Assembly (NCBI RefSeq): GCF_028476545.1
Contig: NW_026732030.1
Location: 744,001-808,000 of the forward strand
Length of the DNA stretch: 64,000 nt
Direction of reading: 5' to 3'
Source of the DNA: Physella acuta
Lineage: Eukaryota > Mollusca > Gastropoda > Physidae
The translations under genes were made by a program, and so were the position numbers. The number at the start of each line of letters is the position of its first letter. Within the stretch, counting starts at the first letter, position 1. This document shows positions 35,260 through 47,600 of the stretch, in pieces. Below the pieces are notes generated by a model. It did no database searches and had not been told where the DNA came from. It was given only the letters and a program-made list of their open reading frames with translations.

Positions 35260-35740
35260 GGTTTGTACACTTTTTCAATTATGTAAGCAATGTAGGCACT
35301 CCACATAAAAAATGTCACCATCAAACGCTGCAGCCATTTATAATGGTCTATTGATCGCTTTTGTCAGTCCCTCCCATGTAAGCATTATATGCTTTCACTG
35401 CAGTTGGACACTACATTGGAATTCTTTTCCCTTTTCTTTTTTGTCATAGCGCAGCACAGTTACCTCCGTATCTTTGATATACTTTGTACATACAATTTAA
35501 TTGTTTTCTTATCACCTCACACAATAGCTGCCGTTTTGCCATTGAACATGTTATGAGTACCACAATCCATTTTCTGTGTCATAAGTTCCTTTGGAAACTG
35601 TTTACGGTTTGCCAATGCTGTACCAACAAACAAGTACTCAGCTAAATTGACAGATGTATAGAATCGATAGGTAAATATGCAAACACGTTCAATTCCACTT
35701 TTCCCAAAATCTATGTTTAGAATCATAATCCCGCACTAAA
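35260..35740 (-). mobile_element. piggyBac relic
   Basis: Minus strand 35726-35517 reads YRFYTSVNLAEYLFVGTALA and NRKQFPKELMTQK, matching the piggyBac block D-FYTS-LAE then GT-R-NRKG-PKEL. Broken traces of the next blocks follow to the left down to about 35260. It is more decayed than the relic at 25100 and not a direct copy of it. Confidence 0.65.
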
Positions 35741-35828
35741 AAGACATGTACAGTTTTATTCAGTCCACCACTAGTTATATGTAATTAAACAGTATACCAG
35801 CCACTAGGACTATGACACTAGATCATCG

Positions 35829-35912
35829 GGCTGGAAAACCGACTTTTTGGACATATATTATGATATATGCCTGATCTTGAAGCCGGTTTTCCGGCTGGTC
35901 GGGCTCAAACGA
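35829..35912. repeat. Short imperfect foldback
   Basis: GGGCTGGAAAACCGACTT on the left pairs with AAGCCGGTTTTCCGGCTGG on the right across an AT-rich loop of about 45 bp. It could be a tiny MITE remnant. No clear target duplication. Confidence 0.5.
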
Positions 35913-36130
35913 TTAACTTTCTTAATACTCTGCTCAGAACTCTCTCACAACTTAGCCATAGCAGCAGTCAATCACAACTGAAAAACTATGATCAAAATAA
36001 TAAAATCAAAACATTGAGACCTGTTTGATTAACCAAGTGGTCCTTTACTTAATACAGTTTATTCCTCCTTAAGGTATTTTTAACTAACAAACTACTGAAC
36101 TAGACAATTTTTCAAATTATCAACTGTTAC

Positions 36131-36273
36131 CAAGTATAAAATCTAGATCTACTAATGATTCAGTGTTATTCTGGTGAGGGAAAAGAAAGTTGAAGTGAGC
36201 ATTGTGGTGAGCGGGAAGTGGTGGTGGCGTAGGAAATTTGGTTCTCATGGTGGTGAGTGTTGGAGGGTTAGTG
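36131..36273 (-). CDS. Candidate exon, KLF-like N-terminal motif
   Basis: A 143-bp open stretch bounded by an acceptor (TTGTCTAG before 36273) and a donor (CTTG then GTAACA after 36131). It reads MRTKFPTPPPLPAHHNAHF, then NNTESLVDLDFIL. The tail SLVDLDFIL resembles the DLDFIL motif at the N-terminus of some Kruppel-like factors. No zinc-finger exons are visible nearby, so this could be an isolated exon of a gene extending out of the region, a relic, or chance. I see no neighbouring exon with matching phase. Confidence 0.3.
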
Positions 36274-36879
36274 CTAGACAATTTTGTAACATGGTATCTC
36301 TGAGTAATCCATAGCACAGTGTAGCAGATGACTGTAAACTGGTTGATGTACAGATGAAACAGTGAATGACAGAATCTACTCTTACATGTCAACAAGACTC
36401 TAGTGATTGCTTCTTAACACCTGGGAATTGCATATCAGAAGAAAACAAGTTACATTAAAGCTCCAGTCAGATATTTGAAACTACAGGACTATAGATTTGA
36501 TGAATGAGATGAGTATAACAACATCCTAGTAACATACAAAAACCTCTTGTTCTCAGTGTATTCACATTGCCTTGTTATTTGATGTCATGATGCTAAATTA
36601 TACTATCTTTCAATTGAGGCGAAAATAAAATGAAAATAATTCTTTTTATAGAGACAGTTTGAGGCCAAGGTCGTCGATATATATTTGGTTTTTTTTATTT
36701 TTTAAAAAATGAAGCGTTTTAGTTACTTTCTCCCATTCCAATTCCTGTGAGAATATTTTGTTCTCTTTTAAAACACATTTTTGAATTAAACATTTAAATG
36801 TGATTTTAATCTGGCATAAAAAAATACAAGACAGTGTGGTTAGAAAGTAAATCATAAAACTGCTAACCCAAATGCAACA
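36274..36879. other. No gene seen
   Basis: AT-rich. A 69-codon minus frame at 36646-36855 has no recognisable feature. Confidence 0.4.
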
Positions 36880-37085
36880 AGTTCAAATCCTTGATTCTTG
36901 TCTGTGTAGACGTCTGAGTCCACCCAGCTCTGATAGGTGACTCACATTAGGGAAAGTAAGGGCAGCTGGGCATAGTGCTACCACTTTATCATATCATATA
37001 CCAAGGTCACCAAACCAGGTGAACTCTACTTCACCTGCTCAAGGACTGTCACAATTCAAAAGCATACTTTCCCTTTTTTTATTTG
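36880..37085 (+). mobile_element. tRNA-derived SINE, older copy
   Basis: Same family as 32145-32400. CTGCTAACCC and AAGTTCAAATCC mark the tRNA-like head; CACCCAGCTCTGATAGGTG and TGGGCATAGTGCTACCAC mark the core. It ends in a T run. It is more diverged, and the A box is largely lost. Confidence 0.7.
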
Positions 37086-38399
37086 AAAAATCTACCCATG
37101 GGTGGAGTAGAAACAATATTTTACATAAATAAGAAAAGTTGTTAGGCTTAATTAATGTCTAGCATTTTAAAGAGTATAGTTAAGTAACTCGTCATTTAGG
37201 ACTGTTCTTTATAATTTTTATATCAGGTTCATCATGGGCAAGCTAAGTAGGCAAATCAATTGTAGGGGAAATACACTGACCTGACACTGGGCTGTAGTGT
37301 GTTAAATGGGAGACAACTCTTTTACTTGCCCACACAGTTCAACAAATCACCTGCTGATTTGGCTGATGTGGCTACAGAGGTTTAACAAAGCTGAATAAAC
37401 AGGTAAGTGTCTTTCTGTATACTATTGGATTGATCCCTATTGGGCTGATGTGAACCAAATCCACTCCTGGTAAAAATTGTGCCTGCTCCACTCAAGCTGC
37501 TTTGTAACTTTAACAAATTTGGAAAAATTACAGAGGCAACATTTTCTATGTAATTATGATGAATTTGATTCAGTTCTTAGCTTTTATTCATTTCCTCCAT
37601 AGAAATTATTTAAAGTCTCTATGTTAAATAAACCAGGATTGATTTCTCCTAAACTTATTTAGTACTATACAAATTCATATGCATTTTTTTTTTGAGAAAT
37701 CGGAAATAGCGTAAAAAAAAAACTACTTCTGATCAACAGAACTTCATCAAAATTTGACAGAAGGCAGAGAGTTAGATGTTTTACTTGTATGTGAAATTTC
37801 GTTTATCTATCTGAAACAGGTAGTCTTTTGAAAAATTGAAAGTAGAATAAGTTCCACTTCCTGTTATCAGAATAGCTGAAAAGTTTATACAGAACTACAA
37901 ATTTGATATTATACTTATATATGAAATTACATCAACCTAGCAGTAACGGTACTCAAGTTAGAATTTTTGCCTGATTAAAATAAGTCCCCTATACTCCATA
38001 TATGACAAAGTACTGAGAAGTAAAGTGAAAATTGTCAAAATTTCATGTGATTTTTGTGCATGATTACAATACTTTCTCTAAACTCTTTATACGAGAAAGT
38101 TAAATATTATAAGTCTCTGATTCTTTAGTAATTATCGTCTCTTTTTATCTTCTTCAGAAATATAAGAACTGGCAAACTTAGTAAATCTTAAGGACAAGAT
38201 GTCTACTTCATGTTGTATGCAAATCAATGTTTAAACAACACTCTTGATGACCATCACTGATAAAGGTTTCACCATCTACTGCAGATGGAGATGCTATTAA
38301 ATGTCCTAGAGCTCCAAAATTTGTGGGTGCATTGTCTCAGACCTGAGCTGCTGAAAACTTCATAGACCACAGCTGCACTCACTAGGCTTATGACCATCA
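37086..38399. other. AT-rich spacer
   Basis: No gene is seen. About 37680-38110 consists of loosely repeated phrases (TATGAAATT, AAAATTTGACAGAAG, GGTACTCAAGTTAG) reminiscent of the degenerate repeats at 51290-51900 in reverse. No transposase. Confidence 0.35.
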
Positions 38400-38580
38400 T
38401 CATCATAATCATTTCCTGTTTGTGCCCAAGACATGGAGCAGATGAAGTAGAGTTCATCTGCTTCAGAGACCTCTGCAAATGAAGGGATAATGTGGTCAGC
38501 ACTATGTCCCGCCACCCTTGATTCCCTAATGTAAGGTACCTAGCTCTCTACCACTGGGCCGTGCAGTCCCACGGCTGATG
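38400..38580 (-). mobile_element. tRNA-derived SINE, minus strand
   Basis: Reverse complement shows CCAGTGGTAGAGAGCTAGG (A-box region), then directly the core (GTACCTTACATTAGGGAA, then ACATAGTGCTGACCAC). The B-box part of the head is missing. It is the third copy of the 32145 family. Confidence 0.6.
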
Positions 38581-39611
38581 ACCATAGGGACATTAGACAC
38601 ATGGCCCATGCACTCAAGTCTGACTTAAAGCTCCTTTGTCAGAGACTCTCAAAGCAGGACCTGAAAATAAAATCACAGCCATAGTATTGAGATGTTACAG
38701 TAAGTTACTAGCTAGTCTCACAAAGACTGCATATCCAATTATGTGTGGAAAAAGATCATCAGGACTTATCCTACAAGTCAAAAATAGTTTTAGCACCAAA
38801 CTACTGGACTTAGAGGGTTATGTTGCTATTTATTTTGTTACATTCCCAATAGTAAATACATTTCTCTTATTTACCACGAGCCGGCCCGCGGCATAACATA
38901 CGCCGCTATTTAGTTGTTTCTAATTTTCAATAATTCATAATTTGTGAATTCGACAGTACCAACGCTGACACTGAAAATATTTCTTTAAAACACTATAAGT
39001 AGCTCGTTAAGGACCATAACCCCCCCCTTCCTTCCCCCCCCCCCCCCCCCCTACGTTTAAAATCGTTGGCTCTGCTTGTAAACATTTAGAGTGAACACAG
39101 CTCACTAAAACCATGTAGGGGTGGGGAGGTAGGGAGAGCGTTTGCAGCTTGTTTTCTAACGGCTCGAAGAAGAGAATTATATATATAGATTACTCCCCTT
39201 TTAGGACATACAATTGTTTCATTTGAAACCCATTTCATTATCCAATTAGCTGAACTAGCTGAACAATACTTAATGAGACTTTTTTTTATCCATTCTTAAA
39301 CTTGTTTGTTAGAAGAATGATTTTGTCTGTTATTTATGAGACTTAGGTTTTCTGAAGGATCAGTTTTTTAGTTTGATTTTTTAAGTGGGGTTGGGAGAGG
39401 AGGGTAACAAGGCTGGTGTCTATTAATTTACCAGTAGTGTAGATGTTTACAAATAACATGTTTATAGGGATGTGGCATACACTTTGATTGAATTTATTGA
39501 GATGAAATAGGCTGTTGTAATAAAATATAATTCATGTGTCTTATTACCAATTGTTTACAGGATTATTTGACTGAGATTTAGGTTTGTGTAATCAGACTAT
39601 ATAAACTGAAG
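38581..39611. other. No gene seen
   Basis: Contains a C-rich run at about 39019-39052 and a G-rich tract near 39118. An 86-codon plus frame at 38636-38896 shows no domain. Confidence 0.4.
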
Positions 39612-41862
39612 TTTGGGTCTTGGGGGCAGATTGTATTTGTATAGTGTGGGGTGTCCTGGGGGCAGAGTGTATTGGTATAAGTGTGGTGTGTCCTGGGGGC
39701 AGAGTGTATTGGTATAAGTGTGGGGTGTCCTGGGGGCAGAGTGTATTGGTATAAGTGGGGTGTCCTGGGGGCAGAGTGTATTGGTATAAGTGTGGGGTGT
39801 CCTGGGGGCAGAGTGTATTGGTATAAGTGTGGGGTGTCCTGGGGGCAGAGTGTATTGGTATAAGTGTGGGGTTTCCTGGGGGCAGAGTGTATTGGTATAA
39901 GTGTGGGGTGTCCTGGGGGCAGAGTGTATTGGTATAAGTGTGGGGTGTCCTGGGGGCAGAGTGTATTGGTATAAGTGTGGGGTGTCCTGGGGGCAGAGTG
40001 TATTGGTATAAGTGTGGGGTGTCCTGGGGGCAGAGTGTATTGGTATAAGTGTGGGGTGTCCTGGGGGCAGAGTGTATTGGTATAAGTGTGGGGTGTCCTG
40101 GGGCCATAATGTATTGATATAAGTGTGGGGTGTCCTGGGGGCAGAGTGTATTGGTATAAGTGTGGGGTGTCCTGGGGCCATAATGTATTGATATAAGTGT
40201 GGGGTGTCCTGGGGGCAGAGTGTATTGATATAAGTGTGGGGTGTCCTGGGGGCAGAGTGTATTGGTATAAGTGTGGGGTGTCCTGGGGGCAGAGTGTATT
40301 GGTATAAGTGTGGGGTGTCCTGGGGGCAGAGTGTATTGGTATAAGTGTGGGGTGTCCTGGGGGCAGAGTGTATTGGTATAAGTGTGGGGTGTCCTGGGGG
40401 CAGAGTGTATTGGTATAAGTGTGGGGTGTCCTGGGGGCAGAGTGTATTGGTATAAGTGTGGGGTGTCCTGGGGCCATAATGTATTGATATAAGTGTGGGG
40501 TGTCCTGGGGGCAGAGTGTATTGGTATAAGTGTGGGGTGTCCTGGGGCCATAATGTATTTGTATAAGTGTGGGGTGTCCTGGGGGCAGAGTGTATTGATA
40601 TAAGTATGGGGTGTCCTGGGGGCAGAGTGTATTGGTATAAGTGTGGGGTGTCCTGGGGCCATAATGTATTGATATAAGTGTGGGGTGTCCTGGGGGCAGA
40701 GTGTATTGGTATAAGTGTGGGGTGTCCTGGGGGCAGAGTGTATTGATATAAGTGTGGGGTGTCCTGGGGGCAGAGTGTATTGGTATAAGTGTGGGGTGTC
40801 CTGGGGGCAGAGTGTATTGGTATAAGTGTGGGGTGTCCTGGGGCCATAATGTATTTGTATAAGTGTGGGGTGTCCTGGGGGCAGAGTGTATTGATATAAG
40901 TATGGGGTGTCCTGGGGGCAGAGTGTATTGGTATAAGTGTGGGGTGTCCTGGGGCCATAATGTATTGATATAAGTGTGGGGTGTCCTGGGGGCAGAGTGT
41001 ATTGATATAAGTGTGGGGTGTCCTGGGGGCAGAGTGTATTGGTATAAGTGTGGGGTGTCCTGGGGGCAGAGTGTATTGGTATAAGTGTGGGGTGTCCTGG
41101 GAGCAGAGTGTATTGATATAAGTGTGGGGTGTCCTGGGGCCATAATGTATTGATATAAGTGTGGGGTGTCCTGGGGGCAGAGTGTATTGATATAAGTGTG
41201 GGGTGTCCTGGGGGCAGAGTGTATTGATATAAGTGTGGGGTGTCCTGGGGGCAGAGTGTATTGATATAAGTGTGGGGTGTCCTGGGGGCAGAGTGTATTG
41301 GTATAAGTGTGGGGTGTCCTGGGGGCAGAGTGTATTGATATAAGTGTGGGGTGTCCTGGGGGCAGAGTGTATTGGTATAAGTGTGGGGTATCCTGGGAGC
41401 AGAGTGTATTGGTATAAGTGTGGGGTGTCCTGGGGGCAGAGTGTATTTGTATAAGTGTGGGGTGTCCTGGGGCCATAATGTATTGATATAAGTGTGGGGT
41501 GTCCTGGGGGCAGAGTGTATTGGTATAAGTGTGGGGTGTCCTGGGGGCAGAGTGTATTTGTATAAGTGTGGGGTGTCCTGGGGCCATAATGTATTTGTAT
41601 AAGTGTGGGGTGTCCTTGGGGCAGAGTGTATTGGTATAAGTGTGGGGTGTCCTGGGGGCAGAGTGTATTGGTATAAGTGTGGGGTGTCCTGGGGGCAGAG
41701 TGTATTGGTATAAGTGTGGGGTGTCCTTGGGGCAGAGTGTATTGATATAAGTGTGGGGTGTCCTGGAGGCAGAGTGTATTGATATAAGTGTGGGGTGTCC
41801 TGGGGCCATAATGTATTTGTATAAGTGTGGGGTGTCCTGAGGGGGCAGAGTGTATTGGTGTC
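39612..41862. repeat. 37-bp minisatellite, about 61 copies
   Basis: The unit on plus contains GTGTCCTGGGGGCAGAGTG and TATTGGTATAAGTGTGG. Two main unit types differ in one block (GGGCAGAGTG against GGCCATAATG), and a third position alternates between TTGGTATA, TTGATATA and TTTGTATA. The two types are interspersed along the array. Because 37 is not a multiple of three, and no stop occurs in any phase, the minus strand reads open in all three frames (743 and 755 codons in two of them). I see no gene: the translations are one 37-residue period cycling through the three phases. Confidence 0.97.
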
Positions 41863-42765
41863 AAGTGCAGTTACAAAAATTTGTCCAGTATATTCTGGGC
41901 CAAACCTTAAGATAATCTCACAGGAACCAACTTCATGACCACAGATATGAATTTAGTGTCACTCCCTTAAAGAAAAATAAAATTGTATGCTATAGATATT
42001 TATATATAAAAATAAGCCTACACAGGCCTATAGATAGTTGCAATTGGTGTTTACCCCTCTCATTATGAGCTTTTATTTGTGCAAACCTTGTATTGATTAA
42101 TGTGGAGAAACGCCTTTTTCATAATAAATTATTAGATTTTATATCTTTGTCTTATTATTTATTGAAAATAGTTGACAACTTTCTGATTATGTTGGCCTTG
42201 TCCAAACTTCCCCACCGCTATGCAGTTTTGTGTCTGTATTGCAATTTTTAAAATTAACTCTTCCAACTATATAAAGTAATTTGTGGAGATTAATTTCATT
42301 TTTCTAATTCAATTATTCTTATCAAATTAATACAGTGGACTTTAGATTAATACCCCTCTAGTCAAGTGTTCTACCCGTAGAGGCTTTTTAAACATCGCAA
42401 TGAACCGTACTAATTTTTGTGAATGACAAACTGATACTTCAGTTGTAAACGTGGACTACTAGTCTAGTACTATGCTTAAATGCTGCATGAAAAGAAATCT
42501 TGTGATTACGTAGATGTGCCGACCAAAAATTTAACATGATTGTCTAAAACTGAGTTAAAAGTTACCAAAAAGGCGCCTTTTAATCTGATCCTTGCCTACG
42601 ACAGTCACCTAATTAAGCAGTCTGTTGCTGCTTCATATTATACACATGCAAATCAAATATCTTACCCATTCATACAGTCTTATGTGTAATAAAAAGAACA
42701 AGATATACATTTACATCTTTTATTCTATCAAAAATATCTTGATTAAGTAGAGATTTGTTATTGTT
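41863..42765. other. No gene seen
   Basis: AT-rich unique sequence. It may hold the 3' end of the minus-strand unit that starts at 42766, but I find no clear poly(A) signal to tie to it. Confidence 0.4.
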
Positions 42766-43317
42766 TCACGTCTGCCATTTGACTGGACACTTGGCATTGG
42801 TCTCTAGTTGACTGGATACTTTGAACTACAAGAGAAAAAATATAATCTTTAATTCAACCTGTATGTTAAAGCTGCAACAATTGTAAAGAGAAGGATCATG
42901 ATTTGAATGAAAGTTTTAAAGAAAATGTTTATATAGAATTTGTACAAGTAATGGAAGATAGTAGTTAACATTGACTCACCAAAATTGTTGTAGATTTAAG
43001 TTTTCATAGCAGACAGAACTGTGCTACTGTTCCACACTGCCATTTAATTTAATATACATGACTGGAGGATGTTCCTCTAATCACCTGGAAAACCTTTGGG
43101 TCAGGGATGGCTGAAAGAAAGAAAAATACATTTTGAATACACCATCAAAATGAAAATAATATAAATCTATGGTGTTTGGAGATGTTCCAGTTTGCTAAAA
43201 AGAATAAAATTAGTGCAAAAATAAACAGTCAAAATATTTTTAAATTGACTAAAAAATTTAAAAAACATTTTGAAAAAAAGCAGTTGTCAACCTACCTGCC
43301 TTTAAATTTCCAAAAAA

Positions 43318-45530
43318 TGGTAGCTGCAGCGAGGTTTATTATTGGATACAGTGATTAAAAAATGTGTAAGGATGGTAACACTACCTGCCTTTAACTTTAA
43401 CAATACTTGTTTCCCTTTGAATGGCAGAGTTTACCAATTCTAAGTTTCTTCCCTTGGCTAATCTGCTTTACCTCAATGTTCAACTGTATCATGTAGTTGT
43501 GTCCTGACCACTATTTCTATTAAACAAGAACAAAAAAAAAATAGTAATCCACGACACAAAGATATATTCAGGGAAAATACAGTTATTCTATGCCTGGAGA
43601 TTTCATTAACGTGATAAAAAAAAGTGCAAAAATTAACGATAAATGCTATTAAAAAATCTGTCCCAAATGAATTAAAGCTGTATTTAAACCTACCTGCGGT
43701 AATGAGTTCATTCTGTAACATAGAAAATTTTTTTTAAAAATTAGCTTAGAGAAAGAAACATGATGAAAATACCTCAGCTTTATTACAAACCCCATGTTCA
43801 ACTTTATCTTGTTGCTGGATCTTGACATCATGACAATACATGGAGTTATGTTCATCGAGACTTCCAATAAAAAAAAAAGCATCGCTAAATAAGAGTTAAT
43901 ATCAAAATTAGTTTTCAAGAACAATTATGCAAAAGGCTTAGGTCACTACCTTCAAGAGAACAAACTGTCCCTTTATTTTCTTGTCCTTGGCTGTACCTGG
44001 TTTGTCCTAAGTTTATGGTCAAGATGTATGTCCTAAAAAGTACTTATTCTACACAAATAACTAAAATCATGTGCATAGTTTGGGAGTGGGGGAGTTTTCC
44101 TTCTGAAATAAAATTTATGTAAAAAAAAAAAGACATTATTTTATTTTTAAATTGTTTATACATCTATATTTAAAGACTAATCAAACTACTTGCTTAAGGG
44201 ATGGAAGCTTGACAAAAACTGTAGTCCAGTAAACTGAATAAGAATTGTGCTTGTGATATTTCGTGGATCCTGAAGAAAGAATAATTTGTGGAGTAATAAA
44301 TTACATGAGTAATACCCAGTAAAAGCACTGCTAAGGGAAGGAACTTTGAAAACAGACATCTCTGGATCCTGTAGTTGTATGAACAAGCGTCCATATTTTA
44401 AATACACACATTTGAAAAGGAAATAAAAATTAGTTAAACTACTTGCTTAAACAATATGGACCTTGTTTGGCCTCCAACATCTTTTAAAAAAGATGGTAGC
44501 TGTAGTGAGGTTTATGCCAACCGTGATTAAAAGTATGTAAGGATGGTAACACTACCTGTTCTTTTACTACCTGTTCTTTACTACCTGCCTTTAACAATAC
44601 TTGTTTCCCTTTGAATGGCAGAGTTTACCAATTCTAAGTTTCTTCCCTTGGCTACATCTGCTTTACCTCAATGTTCAACTGTATCATATAGTTGTGTCCT
44701 GACCACTATTCCTATTAAGCAAGTTAAACAAGAATAAAAAAAAAGTAATCCACTACACAAATATTATATTGAGGGAAAATTGTGATATTCTATGCCTGGA
44801 GATTTCATTGAACATGCTTAAAGAAATAATTTGCAAAATTTAAGTATGATAAACTCTGTTAAAAAAAAAATCTGTCGCAAATTAAATATTTTAAAAAGCT
44901 GTGTTTAACCTACCTGTCGCAATGTGTTCATTCTGTAACCTAGAAAAAAAAAAACTTATGGAAGGAAACATGAAGTCAATACCTCAGCTTTATTACAAAC
45001 CCATGTTCAACTTTATCTTGTAGTTGCTGGATCTGGACACAGCTTGTCCTTATACAATCATGACAAAATACTAGGAGTTATGTTCATCGAGACACTTTAG
45101 AAAAGATAAAAATTGCATCGATAAATTAAAGTAAATGTCTAAACTACTTTTCAAAAATAAAGTATACACAAAGGCTATGGTCAGTCTACCTTCAAGAACA
45201 CCTTTTATTTTTCTTGTAGCTTCTGTCCGTGGCTGTACCTGGTTTGTCCTAAGATCATGGTCAAGATCTGTGTCCTGAAAAGTACTTTATTCTACACAAT
45301 AATACTCAAAAGATCATATGCATAGAGGAATGCATATTCCAGACAAAGGAAGGAAATTGAAAACACGGACATACCTCTACTTAGCTCCAAACACATCTCA
45401 ACTCCTGTAGTTTTATGAACAAGCGTCCCCTATTTAAAATACAAAAGTTTGAAAATGAAAGAAAAATAAATGAGTTAAATTACTTGCTTAAACAATATGC
45501 ACATTGTTTGGCCTCCAACATAAGGGAAGG
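43318..45530. repeat. Tandem duplication of a ~1.1-1.2-kb module
   Basis: About 43318-44490 and 44491-45530 are direct copies. Both begin with GTAGCTG then GAGGTTTAT, share TGTTTCCCTTTGAATGGCAG and CTATGCCTGGAGATTTCATT, and each carries the same series of four mini-exons in the same order. Identity by eye is uneven, with several indels, so the duplication is old. Confidence 0.75.
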
Positions 45531-46989
45531 AAGCTTGACAAAAGTTGAAGTCCAGTAATAGTAATAGGAGGTAGGAGTTGTGCTAGTGATCATGGATCCT
45601 GAAAGAAAAGAAATTATGGAGAAATATTAGATGGAATAATATTTTCTGAAAACAATACCAATTAAATTAAGTACTCACCCATCTGGATTGGGCATTCATC
45701 TATCTTGGCATTGTATAAAATCGGCACGGGGAAGAATCCTTGAAATCATGGACTACCTCTGTAGTTGTGTGAACACAGCCTCCTCTATTTTAAAAAAATG
45801 TTAGTGTCACAGTCATAATGAAAACAAATTATTGGGTGATAAGGGGAGGGAGTGGTGGTAAAAAACATTGAATAATGTGCAAAAATAAACAAGTCCATAC
45901 ACATTTCAACAAGGCTGTCCAAAAGTATGTTATGGTCAAGCTACCTGTTTTATAACATTTTTAGAGTTTCTTCCCCTGGCAGGACATCACATCTGAACCA
46001 AACAGTGTTCCATGTAGTTGTGATCTGACCAGTCAATGTACAAAAGTTTAGTAGCCCTGTAAACAGATACAAGAAAAAAAGATGCGTGTTGCATAAGGAG
46101 AGGGGGGGGGGGGGTCAAGGGGAAACCCTAAAAAGTCTTTAAAATAAATTTGTACAAACTAAAATTAAAATGGTTCTGTAAAGAATTAAACGTTCAACAT
46201 ACCTTTCTGTTATATGCATTTTTTTTTGGTTACATGAAACCACCCTAATGAAGAGATGAAAAACAGACTATGTACCCAAATAACTTGTGCAGTTGCACAG
46301 ACAATACCTCTAGTCTTCTCCCATCTATCTCCTGTAGATTTGTCCTGACCACAGCTTCACTTATAAAACAGTAGTCCTATACACAATCAGATGTGCCTGT
46401 GGGTGGGATTCAAGAAAAATCAGTTGTAAATAACACTAAACTTAACTGTCATGGAGATTACTTGCCCTAGATGTTGATGTTAAAGCAAATTCAAATACTG
46501 TTCTGACATCCAACTACAGTTGCACTGGATAAAATGGATGACGGCTGAGGATATTTTGGAAATGAAAAAAGTAAGCATAAAACAGAACAAGAAAAAAAAC
46601 CTTATAAAGATCCTGACGTTTGATTGGAAGGAGCCTAGGAATAAACATAGATAATTGGTTTATTTTTTAAGCGCGAGAACATACAAATGAATATTACAGC
46701 ATTTGGACAATGTAAACAAAATATCACTCATATAACCATCTAAAATTATTGTCTTTTGAAGTCAAAAATACGGTACTAGCCAAATCAAGGACACTTGCTA
46801 GCTACGTGTGGGTTGGACAGCCCACGTTAAAAGGTGTACAACTATGTTATTAAATATGCAAAATATTACATAAAGCTAAACAAAACTGGCCATGCTTAAC
46901 TTACCTATCTCCAACAATTTCCGTTCTCATAAAAAAATCAGCTAGGAAGAAAAAGTATTATTAGATCCACTTGGACCCAAACACCACAC

Positions 46990-47480
46990 AACCCCCTTCT
47001 GTAGTGGAGTTGGAGTCTTCAATGATCCCCCCTTCCCGAAGGCAGCGCTACCAACAGGTAAAGGCTTCACAAAGTGACACACAAGTGATGTTTGGTTTTT
47101 TTTCCAGAGAACTGCAAGCTCCTTGAAGATATCTTCTGCAGAAGAAAATAAAGATGTTATAATATCAGAAGGAAAAGACCTGAATTATACAAATACCTTA
47201 AAATGCTGTGGAAGAAAAAATGCTGAGGAAGAAAAGCATGAAAATATTTAATACATTAAATAATTTTGATTTGCTTGGACCCAAACACCACCCGACCCCC
47301 TGCCGGAAAGTTGGGTGCCACCACTGATCCCTCCTACCCACGGCAGCGCTACCGCGATAGGGCTTCACAGCTTGACACTACGTGATGTCCAGGACTTCCC
47401 CAAGCACAAGTCGAACTACTGCCTCCCCCCCTCCGGCAGCGCTACCTTCAGGAAGGATTGGTAGCCCAGTTAGTGCTGGA
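46990..47480 (-). repeat. Repeated GSAA-coding block
   Basis: The 12-mer GGTAGCGCTGCC (minus strand) occurs three times (about 47050, 47345, 47445), within two diverged copies of a longer block ending GTGGTGTTTGGGTCCAAG (about 46975-47110 and 47275-47400). One open reading of the first copy, preceded by a good acceptor near 47140, gives DIFKELAVLWKKNQ, then VKPLPVGSAAFGKGGS and GVVWCLGPSGSN. It may be an upstream exon of the mini-exon unit. No domain recognised. Confidence 0.5.
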
Positions 47481-47600
47481 GAACTACAAGCGGCCTAAAT
47501 TGAATAGATTTAATAGAAAAATAAACAGTACTCCCCTGAAGTTAAGAGGTCCCGTGCTACCAGCACGTATGTTGGGTGAATCCAATTCGTCTTTTTGGAT

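Larger units (their letters stand above)
42766..47600 (-). other. Candidate minus-strand gene of many mini-exons
   Basis: Many short segments are bounded by AG acceptors and GT donors and share a motif of the form V-x-T/S-x-L-Q/H-D/E. Examples, right to left: 46354-46308 (VVRTNLQEIDGRRLE), about 46040-46000 (VRSQLHGTL), about 45765 (VFTQLQ), about 45420 (LFIKLQEL), 45274-45190 (DTDLDHDLRTNQVQPRTEA), 45048-44983 (CVQIQQLQDKVEHG), about 44700 (VRTQLYDTVEH), about 44370 (LFIQLQDPEM), about 43490 (VRTQLHDTVEH) and 42825-42766 (VSSQLETNAKC, then a stop). I do not recognise the protein. Some copies have stops or mismatched phases, so this could be a fast-evolving gene with optional exons, a decaying one, or a non-coding RNA. 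Confidence 0.4.

Noticed and set aside
39578-41864. Open frames of 743 and 755 codons on the minus strand
   Set aside because: They are three-phase translations of the 37-bp minisatellite with a 37-residue period. No splice or start context and no homology.
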